Of a DNA stretch of 29,720 nt, positions 16,878-23,347 are shown piece after piece (the first letter of the stretch is position 1; each line of letters starts with the position of its first letter). The stretch lies in contig JAUIHJ010000003.1 of assembly GCA_030432015.1 (NCBI GenBank), positions 1 through 29,720 on the forward strand. Direction: 5' to 3'. Source of the stretch: a bacterium (lineage in GTDB: Bacteria; Planctomycetota; Planctomycetia; Pirellulales; Pirellulaceae). Under the pieces are notes generated by a model, which worked only from the letters and a program-made list of their open reading frames with translations, made no database searches and was not told the origin of the DNA. A program made the position numbers and the translations under genes.

Positions 16878-17861
16878 TCAACCGTTCAGCGCCTTGTTGA
16901 TCGCGTCAATCAGACCTCTCGCTGCTGACGGCCACCGGAACAGCCCCGCGTTTTTTTCGAGTGTGGTCTTGGCGTGCCGCATCGCTACGACGGTATTCTG
17001 ATCGAGGCCGCCAGGATCGCCTTTGGGGCCCTGCGGACCTGGATGCCCATCGGCGCCAACTCGTCCGCGTTCGCCTTGCGGGCCTGTCACGCGATCGATG
17101 AATCCGGCGTCAGACTTCAGCGCCGCGATTAGGCGATTGTAGTCGATCGGCGCCGGTGGCTCTGGATCTGGTGTAGGCGGATCTGGTGTCGGTGGCACGC
17201 TCGGTTGAGGAGGACCGTATCCCAAGTCTCTCGCCCTCGATATATCGTAGTCTGTCGTCCCGCTCAGCGACCCGTCGATGATCGGCTTCATGATGCCGCT
17301 GCTTGCATGCCCCAAACCAAGCAGGTGCCCTAACTCGTGGATGATCGTCAGAAACAACTGCTGGACAGTCCAGTTTCGCGGCTGGTCGTACTTCTGGCTC
17401 TTGTCGTCAGCGCATGAATTGTTGGCGATGTGCGACCATGCCAGCGTTGATCCGCCCAGCGACTGGAATCCAACGACGCACTTGGCTGCGGCAAAGTCTC
17501 GCGTCAGGTGTAGATTGATTCCTATTCGCTCGTTCCAGTGATCGCAGGCACGAGCGAATGTGGCCTCGAACGTATCGAGAGGCATGCCAAAAGATCGTTC
17601 GCTGAACTCGTCGCGGTCAATAAATATTCCGTATTCAAATCGACAGGTCTGAGGGATGTTCGACTCAGCCACGACAAGCTGATCTGGCACCATGCAGCAA
17701 CGTGATTCTAGGTGCCCGACGACGTCCTCTGCCATGATTTTGTGAAACGCTGCGTATGCAATCGCAGCATCACGAACGTCCATCTGGGCCTCAACGTCGT
17801 TGTCCGATGAGGTATCTTGCGGGAGCCATCCGAGTTGATGGAGGCGTTGTGCGATGTTCAT
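16878..17861 (-). CDS. Matrixin-type metalloprotease with cysteine switch and collagen-like tail
   Basis: A 327-residue protein starting MNIAQRLHQLGWLPQ at 17861, overlapping the upstream stop as ATGA. Residues 1-52 resemble the peptidoglycan-binding-like prodomain of matrix metalloproteases (LHQLGWLP). They lead into RCCMVPD at about 54-60, which fits the cysteine-switch pattern PRCGVPD. The catalytic domain has the zinc site HELGHLLGLGH (175-185), a downstream Met (SSGIM, 188-191) and the family ending DYDISRARDLGYG. A Pro-rich linker follows (about 217-239), then a collagen-like Gly-x-y run at about 260-285 (GPQGERGRVGADG). No signal peptide. In the family the cysteine keeps the zinc blocked until the prodomain is cut. 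Likely a lysis or virion-associated protease acting on host surface protein (inference). Confidence 0.85.
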   Translation of the reverse strand: MNIAQRLHQLGWLPQDTSSDNDVEAQMDVRDAAIAYAAFHKIMAEDVVGHLESRCCMVPDQLVVAESNIPQTCRFEYGIFIDRDEFSERSFGMPLDTFEATFARACDHWNERIGINLHLTRDFAAAKCVVGFQSLGGSTLAWSHIANNSCADDKSQKYDQPRNWTVQQLFLTIIHELGHLLGLGHASSGIMKPIIDGSLSGTTDYDISRARDLGYGPPQPSVPPTPDPPTPDPEPPAPIDYNRLIAALKSDAGFIDRVTGPQGERGRVGADGHPGPQGPKGDPGGLDQNTVVAMRHAKTTLEKNAGLFRWPSAARGLIDAINKALNG

Positions 17862-18145
17862 GGTGCCCCCGGTGGCATTGTCGGGTCTTCGGTTGGCGTG
17901 TCCGGCATTCCATCGGTTCCACCCATCAGGCAATCGTCAAGCTGTAATCGAAGCTCACCCAGAATGCTCTGCTCGTCGTTGGCGGTCTGCTGTGCCGCAT
18001 CTGCGATGATCTGCTGCAGGTCCACGGCTAGCTGCTCGGCTAGGCAATCGGGCACGGTCATTCCCGCGACCGTCACCATCTCGACAGCCTTATCCGCCAG
18101 TCTCTTCGGGAGCAAATGCGCTCGCGTTTTGTCTTTCTTTGCCAT
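17858..18145 (-). CDS. Small helical protein with Pro-rich tail (95 aa)
   Basis: A 95-residue protein (MAKKDKTRAHLLPKRLADKAVEMVTV...) with a basic N-terminus, a helical middle containing two Cys, and an acidic Pro-rich C-terminus (PDTPTEDPTMPPGAP). GAGAA lies 7 bases before the ATG. It overlaps the upstream 62-residue gene by 56 bases and ends with an ATGA overlap to the metalloprotease gene, indicating translational coupling. Function unknown. Its partner position suggests it may be an accessory or inhibitor of the protease, but nothing in the sequence shows this. Confidence 0.65.
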   Translation of the reverse strand: MAKKDKTRAHLLPKRLADKAVEMVTVAGMTVPDCLAEQLAVDLQQIIADAAQQTANDEQSILGELRLQLDDCLMGGTDGMPDTPTEDPTMPPGAP

Positions 18146-18278
18146 CGTGTTTCTCGATTGCTTGAAGGATGCGAAGTTCGTGAAGCTCTGCGATTGATTG
18201 CCATGCCCGATCGATTGGCGTCTGTTCGGCTCGGACGGTTTGCCGCTTCTGCTCCGCTGGCATTGCTTCTCGGATCAC
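18090..18278 (-). CDS. Short protein downstream of the two-TM gene (62 aa)
   Basis: A 62-codon frame starting with GTG at 18278, overlapping the upstream stop as GTGA. It reads VIREAMPAEQKRQTVRAEQT and continues as a charged amphipathic helix. A longer frame reaches 18428, but the GTGA overlap gives the better start. The overlap of 56 bases with the next gene is long, so only one of the two may be strongly translated. In lambdoid lysis cassettes a spanin-like gene often overlaps its neighbour, yet no signal peptide or lipobox is present here, so that comparison is weak. Confidence 0.45.
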   Translation of the reverse strand: MIREAMPAEQKRQTVRAEQTPIDRAWQSIAELHELRILQAIEKHDGKERQNASAFAPEETGG

Positions 18279-18487
18279 CGTCGCGTGGATCCAGACCGCA
18301 GAAGCCACCACGCAAACGCACACAATAGGATTGCCCAGGATAGCCAGGGCCGCATCGTTGGCAACGCGGAATAAGCGGTAATAGCTAAAAGGTCCAAGGC
18401 GGCCAGCGACGTGACCCGAATTATCCACGGTCGGAATCCCTTTTTGGGTGGCGTTTCGTTGTCTGGTTCATAACGCTTCAATTCCAT
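18275..18487 (-). CDS. Two-membrane-segment holin-like protein (70 aa)
   Basis: A 70-residue protein with a charged N-terminus (MELKRYEPDNETPPKKG), two hydrophobic segments at about 24-42 (VTSLAALDLLAITAYSAL) and 47-63 (WLSWAILLCAFAWWLL), and a short basic tail. Size and topology match small class II holins, which form holes in the inner membrane at lysis. It lies immediately after another small membrane protein and before the metalloprotease cluster. Alternatively it could be an antiholin or an unrelated membrane peptide. The start ATG lacks a strong ribosome site. Confidence 0.6.
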   Translation of the reverse strand: MELKRYEPDNETPPKKGFRPWIIRVTSLAALDLLAITAYSALPTMRPWLSWAILLCAFAWWLLRSGSTRR

Positions 18488-18502
18488 GCCTGCCCCGGCT
18501 GG

Positions 18503-18907
18503 TTATCTGTTTAGCCCCGAAACACTGCCGTTGGCATGGTCGTTGATGTGATTGTCGAATCTCGAATCCAATGCCTCGATGCGTGCGGCCACCTTCTCAA
18601 CTTGGGCGACCAGGTCTGCGAATTGCTGGTCGTGAATCGATTTAAGCTGCCGAGCCTGCTCCGCTGCAACCGACTTCAGCTTTTTGACCTCGTCCGTGTC
18701 TTCCAGTTCGCCAACCGGGATGTTTAGCTTTACGAGCAACGCCCGAACATCTGGGCGAGCAATCCACCCCAGAAGCGACATGATACCAAGCAACGCAAGG
18801 CTCACGGCAGCCTCAAACGTCGTTCTATCAACGTCCGAAAACCACGCCCACACCGACGCGAGTACCGCTACAGACGATGCCCCAAGTAGTGCAATGCTTG
18901 TTTTCAT
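18503..18907 (-). CDS. Membrane-anchored coiled-coil protein, holin candidate
   Basis: A 134-residue protein with two hydrophobic segments at about 4-22 (SIALLGASSVAVLASVW) and 33-49 (AAVSLALLGIMSLLGWI), followed by a long coiled coil of about 60 residues (DEVKKLKSVAAEQARQL ... KVAARIEALDSRF). The ATG overlaps the portal stop as ATGA, so translation is coupled to the portal gene. Together with the 70-residue two-TM gene it could be a holin/antiholin pair. A scaffold-anchor or membrane-tether role is an alternative. Confidence 0.6.
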   Translation of the reverse strand: MKTSIALLGASSVAVLASVWAWFSDVDRTTFEAAVSLALLGIMSLLGWIARPDVRALLVKLNIPVGELEDTDEVKKLKSVAAEQARQLKSIHDQQFADLVAQVEKVAARIEALDSRFDNHINDHANGSVSGLNR

Positions 18908-20481
18908 TCGGCTTGGCTTTCCGCAGGCTTAGGCTTAGCGGCGCCCTCCTGCTTGATTTGTGCGTCCTGCTCGTCCGGGTCCAGCTTCGCCGCAATCTGC
19001 CACGAGCGGCGCGACCTGATGCCCGCCGCGTACTCGGCCTGGTTAATCGTGTGCTCGATCTGCGGGTCGCGGCTGGCAATCTGCGCCCCCTCGACCGCCA
19101 CTTTTAGCTTGCGTTTGAGGACGTGCACGGGGGCGCCGTCGAAGGCCCCTTTCTCGGCTGCGGCGGACAAGATCAGCCACATGATTTTCGTGTACGTCCG
19201 CTTGTAATAATTCTGCTTGTTCTCGGCCGACTTCGTGAACGGGGCTTCCGAGACGAGGCTTGACGCGTAGTTGGCGTTCGATGCGTCGCCCGAGATCATG
19301 TACTCGGGCATCTGGAAGCGGGCGCCAACGATGCGAATAGCACCCTGGACGATGTCCATGAACGCCGCGCCGCGTTGGGCGTCGCCAAGTGGACCCGGCG
19401 TGTACTTCAGCCCCGCGGTCACGTCGACCACCTGACCGGCTTCGATCTTGCGTTGTCGCGTCGTCTGGGCTCGCCCTCCTGGGCCTGCTGGCCTGGTCGC
19501 CGTGGCCGTGGATCGTGCCGCAGCCATTTCCTCGAGGTCGTCGGCCGTCGTGCCCTGCGCATGCTCCCGGACGTAGGCAATCGCCGCCTGGACTGCCGAA
19601 CCATGCATCAGGTTGCTGAACAGCTTGCCGCCCTTCTCCAGCGTGCCGCTGGGGGCGTAGAAGTCCGACAGCCCGCGTTTAATCTGGCGGTCGACGTTCA
19701 GCTTGGCGTGGACCATGTGGCGGCTGTCGTAGAACTCCCAGCCGGTTCCGGTGCCGTCCCAATCGCAGAAGAACCCGAGCGGCGTCGACGTGTCACGGTC
19801 GCGCGTCGCGATTCCGTACTTCCAGTTGAGCGACTCGCCGATGCCCAGGTGATCCTCAAGGCGGGCCGCGTTCTCGGGCTCGGTGATGCACGGCGGGTCC
19901 GGCAGGATCAAGCCCACGTCACGCGATGACCGCGGTTCGACGCCGATGAAGAACTCCCCATCCCGGCGCGACCGCGTGAATAGCTCTTGCTCAAGGTCGC
20001 CCCACCACTCCCACGAGTCGAGCACGCGGTCGAGGATGTCCTGCGCCTCGATCGCCCAAGACTGCGCCTCGGCGTCATCGGCGAACTTGTCCTTTGGGTC
20101 GGCCTGGATGTCGAAGCCGTCACCGATCACGTAGTGCATCAGGTTGGCGATCGCGGAGATAGCAATCTCTTGGCTGCCGTGAATCCAGCGGGCAAGGCCG
20201 GTGATCTGCTGGTGCTGGGCCTCGGTGACCCAGAACGGGTAATTGTCCCCGTCGCGCCGGTCGAGGATGGCCGATCGCTGGGTATCGTTGCCGAATGGGT
20301 TGTATTGGCCGGGCCGGTCGATGATCTGCTCGCCCCAGGCTTCTCGCAGCACCACGGAGTTGATCAGGGCAATCGCTTGCGTCTGCTCCTGGAGCTGGGC
20401 CAGTTCACGCTCCAGGCTGGCAACCTCGACCTGCTCGCGGAGGGCGTCCCGTTGCTCTTTGAGGTCGGCGGCTGTGCTCAT
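18904..20481 (-). CDS. Phage portal protein
   Basis: A 525-residue protein starting MSTAADLKEQRDALREQVE with an N-terminal coiled coil. The core contains EIAISAIANLMHYVIGDGFDI (about 105-125), then DFYAPSGTLEKGGKLFSN, a long central helix region, and ARFQMPEYMISGDASNAN near residues 393-410, a segment shared by lambda gpB-type portals. In the family twelve copies form the ring through which the terminase pumps DNA. It lies downstream of the terminase genes, although separated from them by about 2.9 kb of small genes and a methyltransferase. The C-terminus is Lys/Pro-rich and acidic. Confidence 0.85.
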   Translation of the reverse strand: MSTAADLKEQRDALREQVEVASLERELAQLQEQTQAIALINSVVLREAWGEQIIDRPGQYNPFGNDTQRSAILDRRDGDNYPFWVTEAQHQQITGLARWIHGSQEIAISAIANLMHYVIGDGFDIQADPKDKFADDAEAQSWAIEAQDILDRVLDSWEWWGDLEQELFTRSRRDGEFFIGVEPRSSRDVGLILPDPPCITEPENAARLEDHLGIGESLNWKYGIATRDRDTSTPLGFFCDWDGTGTGWEFYDSRHMVHAKLNVDRQIKRGLSDFYAPSGTLEKGGKLFSNLMHGSAVQAAIAYVREHAQGTTADDLEEMAAARSTATATRPAGPGGRAQTTRQRKIEAGQVVDVTAGLKYTPGPLGDAQRGAAFMDIVQGAIRIVGARFQMPEYMISGDASNANYASSLVSEAPFTKSAENKQNYYKRTYTKIMWLILSAAAEKGAFDGAPVHVLKRKLKVAVEGAQIASRDPQIEHTINQAEYAAGIRSRRSWQIAAKLDPDEQDAQIKQEGAAKPKPAESQAE

Positions 20482-20539
20482 GGGGTGGCCCTCGGTTGCG
20501 GTCTGTCCGCGTCATCGTCGCCGCTGGGTGGGTTATTTG

Positions 20540-21976
20540 TCAAGTTGCGGCGGGTTCTAGCGCTGCTGTCGCCCGCTTGGCTTGCTCGGCCTCGAACGTC
20601 TCAGCGGTCCACTTCTTGCGACCGAGTTGGGCGGGCTTGCCGGTGAATCGCATCCAGCGGAGGGCGGCGACGTCGCAATATTGGGGGCTGATTTCGCAGG
20701 CGTACGCGCGCCGGGTGAGTTGCTCGGCTGCGATTATCGTGGTGCCGCTGCCGCTGAAGGGTTCGTAGATTACGTCTGCTTCGTCCGAAAATGCGCGGAT
20801 AAAGAACGATGGAAGACCGACTGGGAACGCTGCGGAATGCCCAAGCGCTTCTTGATTTTTCCCGAGCTTTATATTGTTTCCAGGATAGACCATTCCTGTT
20901 GCTGTACGCACGCCATCAAGTGTTGATCCTCCTGCACCTTGAGATGCACTAACGTTGCCCCTGCCAGCATTCTTAAAGTGCCCCGTCGACTCAAACATCA
21001 CGTTATTTGGCCTGAATTTGTGTTCGTTGACTGAGAACTGATACACAGGCTCAAATTGATTTTTGAAACGCCCTCTCGGACTTCCCGGTGTCCCTCCGTG
21101 AGTCCAGATATATTCTTCGACGAACCTCCATGACCAAGCACGGCAATGGCTCAACAGCAAGTCGTTAACATACAAAAGACGATGCCCGTCAACCACGGCT
21201 GGTTTGATGTTCACGAAGAATGACCCGTCGTCCACCAAGTGGGCCCGCACGTTAGCCTGAATCGGCTCCCACCACGAAACGTACTCGTCAGGCGGGATCG
21301 GCTTGAACCCGCTCGACTCATCGTACTTTCGCTGGCTCGCATATGGTGGGCTCGTGAATGCCACGTTGATCTTCGCCCCATCCATCAGCCGCGCCACGCT
21401 CGCCGCGTCCGTCGAATCGCCGCACAGCAACCGATGGTCGCCAAGCGTCCACAAGTCGCCCGCCTGCGTGATCGGTTCGCCCTTCGGTGGCTCGGGCACC
21501 TCGTCGGGGTCCGCCGTCTTGGGCTCATCGGCCAGAGACTCCGCAATCAACCGGTCGATCTCGGCCTGATCGAACCCGCCAAGCGATGCCAGCAGCGCGT
21601 CATTGTCCGCCTGGATCTGGGTAAGCTCCAGCCCGAGGTTGGCGTCATCCCACGGCGCGTTCCGGCCGGTCTTGTTGTCCGCGATCGCGTAGGCCCGCGC
21701 CTTGGTTCCCTCCAGGTCAGACCGCACCGCCCAGATTTCCGACCAGCCCAGCCGCTTAGCCGCCAGCACGGTCCCGTTGCCCTTGAGCACGTTCGCCGCC
21801 TGATCGATCACGATGGGCGATTGCTGCCCGTAGGCGTCGAGGCTCGCAGCCGTGGCCGCAATGTCGGGCTCCTCGTGCTTGATGACGTTCCGCGCGTCGA
21901 GGGTCAGCGAGTCGATGTCGACCATCTCGCGGGCGGAGGCGTCTGGGGCTGCTTTACGCTTCACTCGCTCGGCCAT
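20540..21976 (-). CDS. ParB-like nuclease domain fused to beta-class DNA methyltransferase
   Basis: A 478-residue fusion. Residues about 17-110 form a ParB/Srx-type N-terminal domain (VDIDSLTLDARNVIKHEE, PIVIDQAANVLKGNGTVLAAKRLG, AIADNKTGR). Residues about 171-450 form a methyltransferase with TSPPY (208-212, catalytic motif IV, N4-cytosine or N6-adenine type) before EPFSGSGTT (405-413, AdoMet-binding motif I). That order is the beta class, with the target-recognition region between. Start overlaps the Rmf-like gene by 16 bases. No partner restriction nuclease is adjacent, so an orphan phage methyltransferase that protects or marks phage DNA is likely. The stretch at 20821-21180 is about 49 % GC against about 65 % in the flanks. 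Confidence 0.9.
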   Translation of the reverse strand: MAERVKRKAAPDASAREMVDIDSLTLDARNVIKHEEPDIAATAASLDAYGQQSPIVIDQAANVLKGNGTVLAAKRLGWSEIWAVRSDLEGTKARAYAIADNKTGRNAPWDDANLGLELTQIQADNDALLASLGGFDQAEIDRLIAESLADEPKTADPDEVPEPPKGEPITQAGDLWTLGDHRLLCGDSTDAASVARLMDGAKINVAFTSPPYASQRKYDESSGFKPIPPDEYVSWWEPIQANVRAHLVDDGSFFVNIKPAVVDGHRLLYVNDLLLSHCRAWSWRFVEEYIWTHGGTPGSPRGRFKNQFEPVYQFSVNEHKFRPNNVMFESTGHFKNAGRGNVSASQGAGGSTLDGVRTATGMVYPGNNIKLGKNQEALGHSAAFPVGLPSFFIRAFSDEADVIYEPFSGSGTTIIAAEQLTRRAYACEISPQYCDVAALRWMRFTGKPAQLGRKKWTAETFEAEQAKRATAALEPAAT

Positions 21977-22143
21977 GGATCGCCGTATTTCTCGAAGAAA
22001 AACTGGTCATAGTAGCCGTCGAACCATCGCTGACGCTGGTGGCTGTGCCCGTTGCGACTGTCGTGCGGGCAGTCATCGGCGGATTTGTTGGCCTTGCACG
22101 CCGCGCGGCCTTCCTTGTACGGGGTCTGTTTGGCCACGGTCAT
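21961..22143 (-). CDS. Rmf/CrpP-like mini-protein (60 aa)
   Basis: A 60-residue protein (MTVAKQTPYKEGRAACKANK...) with the arrangement Y-x-E-G near the start, then DDCPH and finally QRWFDGYYDQFF. This follows the Rmf/CrpP family layout: YxxGxxA, a CPY-like core, and RxxWxxGW. Rmf of E. coli pairs ribosomes into inactive dimers in stationary phase; CrpP-type proteins are mobile-element relatives with debated function. The gene overlaps the HTH gene as ATGA and the methyltransferase by 16 bases. Key differences: His replaces the usual Tyr after CP, and Tyr replaces the last Trp. Role here is inferred; ribosome or host translation control is possible. Confidence 0.6.
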   Translation of the reverse strand: MTVAKQTPYKEGRAACKANKSADDCPHDSRNGHSHQRQRWFDGYYDQFFFEKYGDPWPSE

Positions 22144-22649
22144 TCTCCCAGCGGGTCGTCGTCGAACTCAGACAAGTCTTCCGGCTTCGCGGCCAGTGCC
22201 GCCTTGATCCCCGCTGCCCACTCGGGGTTGTCCCGCTCGCGGACCGCACAGCCGGGGCAGATCGCGAATCCCACGGCAATCACCCGAGAGTTGGCGAATG
22301 TCTCACCATCGGGCGTCCTGCCGCATGCGCAACACGCGTCCGCCAGATCGGCCTCGCTGGGACCGTCATCATCGTCGTCGTCGAACTCGGTCAGCGGCGT
22401 CGCGCGCGGCTCCTGGTTGCTGTCCCGCATTGGTTGCCCGTCCAGCCTGGCAAGCTCGGCCAGCGTCATCGGGCGCCCCAGCCGCTCGCTGGGGTTCGGC
22501 AGGTCCGCGGTGTACTTCTCGACAGTCCGCTTGCTGATTCCGGTCTCGTGGACGATTTGCCGAATCGACATGCCCGCGTGGGTCCGCAATCGGCGGATCG
22601 TGTTGACCATGTGTTGGGCCAATGGTGGGCGGCGGCCTCGTTCAGCCAT
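22140..22649 (-). CDS. HTH protein with Cys-rich C-terminal module
   Basis: A 169-residue protein starting MAERGRRPPLAQHMVNTIRR at 22649. The frame is open to 22991, but the leader GGAGACCGTG and the overlap ATGGCTGA with the upstream gene fix this start. Residues about 27-46 (MSIRQIVHETGISKRTVEKY) form a resolvase-like helix-turn-helix. Residues about 88-96 are a run of acidic residues. A possible zinc site follows: CCACG (106-110) and CPGC (131-134). Likely a DNA-binding regulator or a packaging-site binder, since it lies between the terminase and the methyltransferase. Which DNA it binds cannot be told from sequence. Confidence 0.75.
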   Translation of the reverse strand: MAERGRRPPLAQHMVNTIRRLRTHAGMSIRQIVHETGISKRTVEKYTADLPNPSERLGRPMTLAELARLDGQPMRDSNQEPRATPLTEFDDDDDDGPSEADLADACCACGRTPDGETFANSRVIAVGFAICPGCAVRERDNPEWAAGIKAALAAKPEDLSEFDDDPLGE

Positions 22650-22887
22650 TTTGCACGGTCTCCGGTTTGTCAAGTGAATGGCCGAACATCGCCGCGAACG
22701 CCAGACGCTCGCCATGCTCTGCCGCGTCGCGACCGAGCTTCTGCAGGGCCTCGGAAGATCGGCGTTCGCACGTCTCGCACGGGGCATCAAATGGGTATCC
22801 GCGGGGCGTTCTGACGATGACCCCGTAGCCGCCCTCTGCCTTGCCGACGGTGCCCGCGCCGCAGTCGGGACAGAATTGTTCAGCCAT
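22642..22887 (-). CDS. Small zinc-ribbon protein (81 aa)
   Basis: An 81-residue protein starting MAEQFCPDCGAGTVG with CPDC at 6-9 and CETC at 37-40, spaced as a zinc ribbon. The C-terminal half is a charged helix (SSEALQKLGRDAAEHGERLA). The start is preceded by CCGGAAAGG, one of the leader types seen before several other genes here. It overlaps its neighbours on both sides by 8 bases (ATGGCTGA). Zinc-ribbon mini-proteins are common accessory genes in phages; a specific partner is not evident. Confidence 0.7.
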   Translation of the reverse strand: MAEQFCPDCGAGTVGKAEGGYGVIVRTPRGYPFDAPCETCERRSSEALQKLGRDAAEHGERLAFAAMFGHSLDKPETVQNG

Positions 22888-23101
22888 TGCAAAGCCTTTC
22901 CGGGGCGATCAGTGACAAACGTTGGTCCACCCGTGTTGATGCAATCCAATCGACCGTCACCTCGTGCGGACTGTCCGCCCGAACGCGACAACCGTTATCG
23001 ACGCGCCCGAATGTCAGCCACCCATATTCGCGCTCTGTCACCGGAAGTCGCTTGCCGTCGAGGGTAACGGTCACGCGTCCGTTAGTGTGCGTGCGGATCA
23101 C
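22880..23101 (-). CDS. Small protein, probably N-terminally truncated
   Basis: A 73-residue beta-rich protein (IRTHTNGRVTVTLDGKRLPV...) ending with an 8-base overlap into the zinc-ribbon gene. The only start is GTG at 23101, without a ribosome site. That start lies within about ten bases of the left edge of the inserted rml fragment. The gene may therefore have lost its natural 5' end to the insertion. The frame itself is convincing because it is coupled to its neighbour. Function unknown. Confidence 0.55.
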   Translation of the reverse strand: MIRTHTNGRVTVTLDGKRLPVTEREYGWLTFGRVDNGCRVRADSPHEVTVDWIASTRVDQRLSLIAPERLCNG

Positions 23102-23110
23102 AAACTCGGG

Positions 23111-23244
23111 ATGGGCGAGCGTCTGGGGGTCAAGGCATGATCCTTGTCTTCGGCCAATCGGGACAGGTGGCGCGTGAGTTGGGGCGGCTGATCCCCGACG
23201 CGACCTTTCTGGACCGCGCGGCCTGCGACCTGAACGTGAGATAG
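23111..23244 (+). pseudogene. rmlD: rmlB-end / rmlD-start fragment of a dTDP-rhamnose operon
   Basis: On the plus strand, the only place in the window where this strand looks coding, bases 23114-23140 read GERLGVKA and a stop, overlapping as ATGA with ATG 23137. From there 35 codons read MILVFGQSGQVARELGRL and continue to AACDL before a stop at 23244. The start closely matches the N-terminus of RmlD, dTDP-4-dehydrorhamnose reductase (ILVFGxTGQVxxEL is its Rossmann nucleotide-binding turn). The preceding residues resemble the C-terminus of RmlB. The style recalls alphaproteobacterial rml operons. RmlD is normally about 280-300 residues, so this is a non-functional remnant. It interrupts the phage Tat-like ORF on the minus strand. 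Assembly chimera is an alternative. Confidence 0.6.
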
Positions 23245-23336
23245 AACGTCGAATGCAAGATCGGAACGGCGCGGGCCATGACCGCGACGGCAGGCACCGC
23301 TGAGCATAACGCGCCGATAAAGGTTCTGCGATTCAT
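23130..23336 (-). pseudogene. Tat-signal-like small protein, 3' part replaced by foreign DNA
   Basis: A 68-codon frame starts MNRRTFIGALCSAVPAVAVMA, a twin-arginine-type signal with hydrophobic core. It has the strong leader AGGACCGTGCA, which overlaps the terminase stop. After about 33 residues the frame runs antisense through the inserted rml fragment (Arg/Ser/Pro-rich sequence), so only the first part is likely native. The original gene may have continued into the downstream 73-residue frame. If exported, the product would cross the membrane folded through Tat. Present function is doubtful. Confidence 0.5.
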
Positions 23337-23347
23337 TGCACGGTCCT
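23337..23347 (-). promoter_or_regulatory. Leader AGGACCGTGCA overlapping terminase stop
   Basis: The minus strand reads TTGAGGACCGTGCA then ATG at 23336. The leader identifies 23336 as a genuine start even though the downstream gene is interrupted. Confidence 0.6.

Noticed and set aside
21239..22814. Overlapping long plus-strand frames near the methyltransferase
   Set aside because: Antisense to ParB-methyltransferase, Rmf-like and HTH genes; no ribosome site or motif.
22650..22991. N-terminal extension of the HTH gene
   Set aside because: Runs antiparallel in another frame through the zinc-ribbon and 73-residue genes; the ATG at 22649 has a leader and an overlap of the usual kind.
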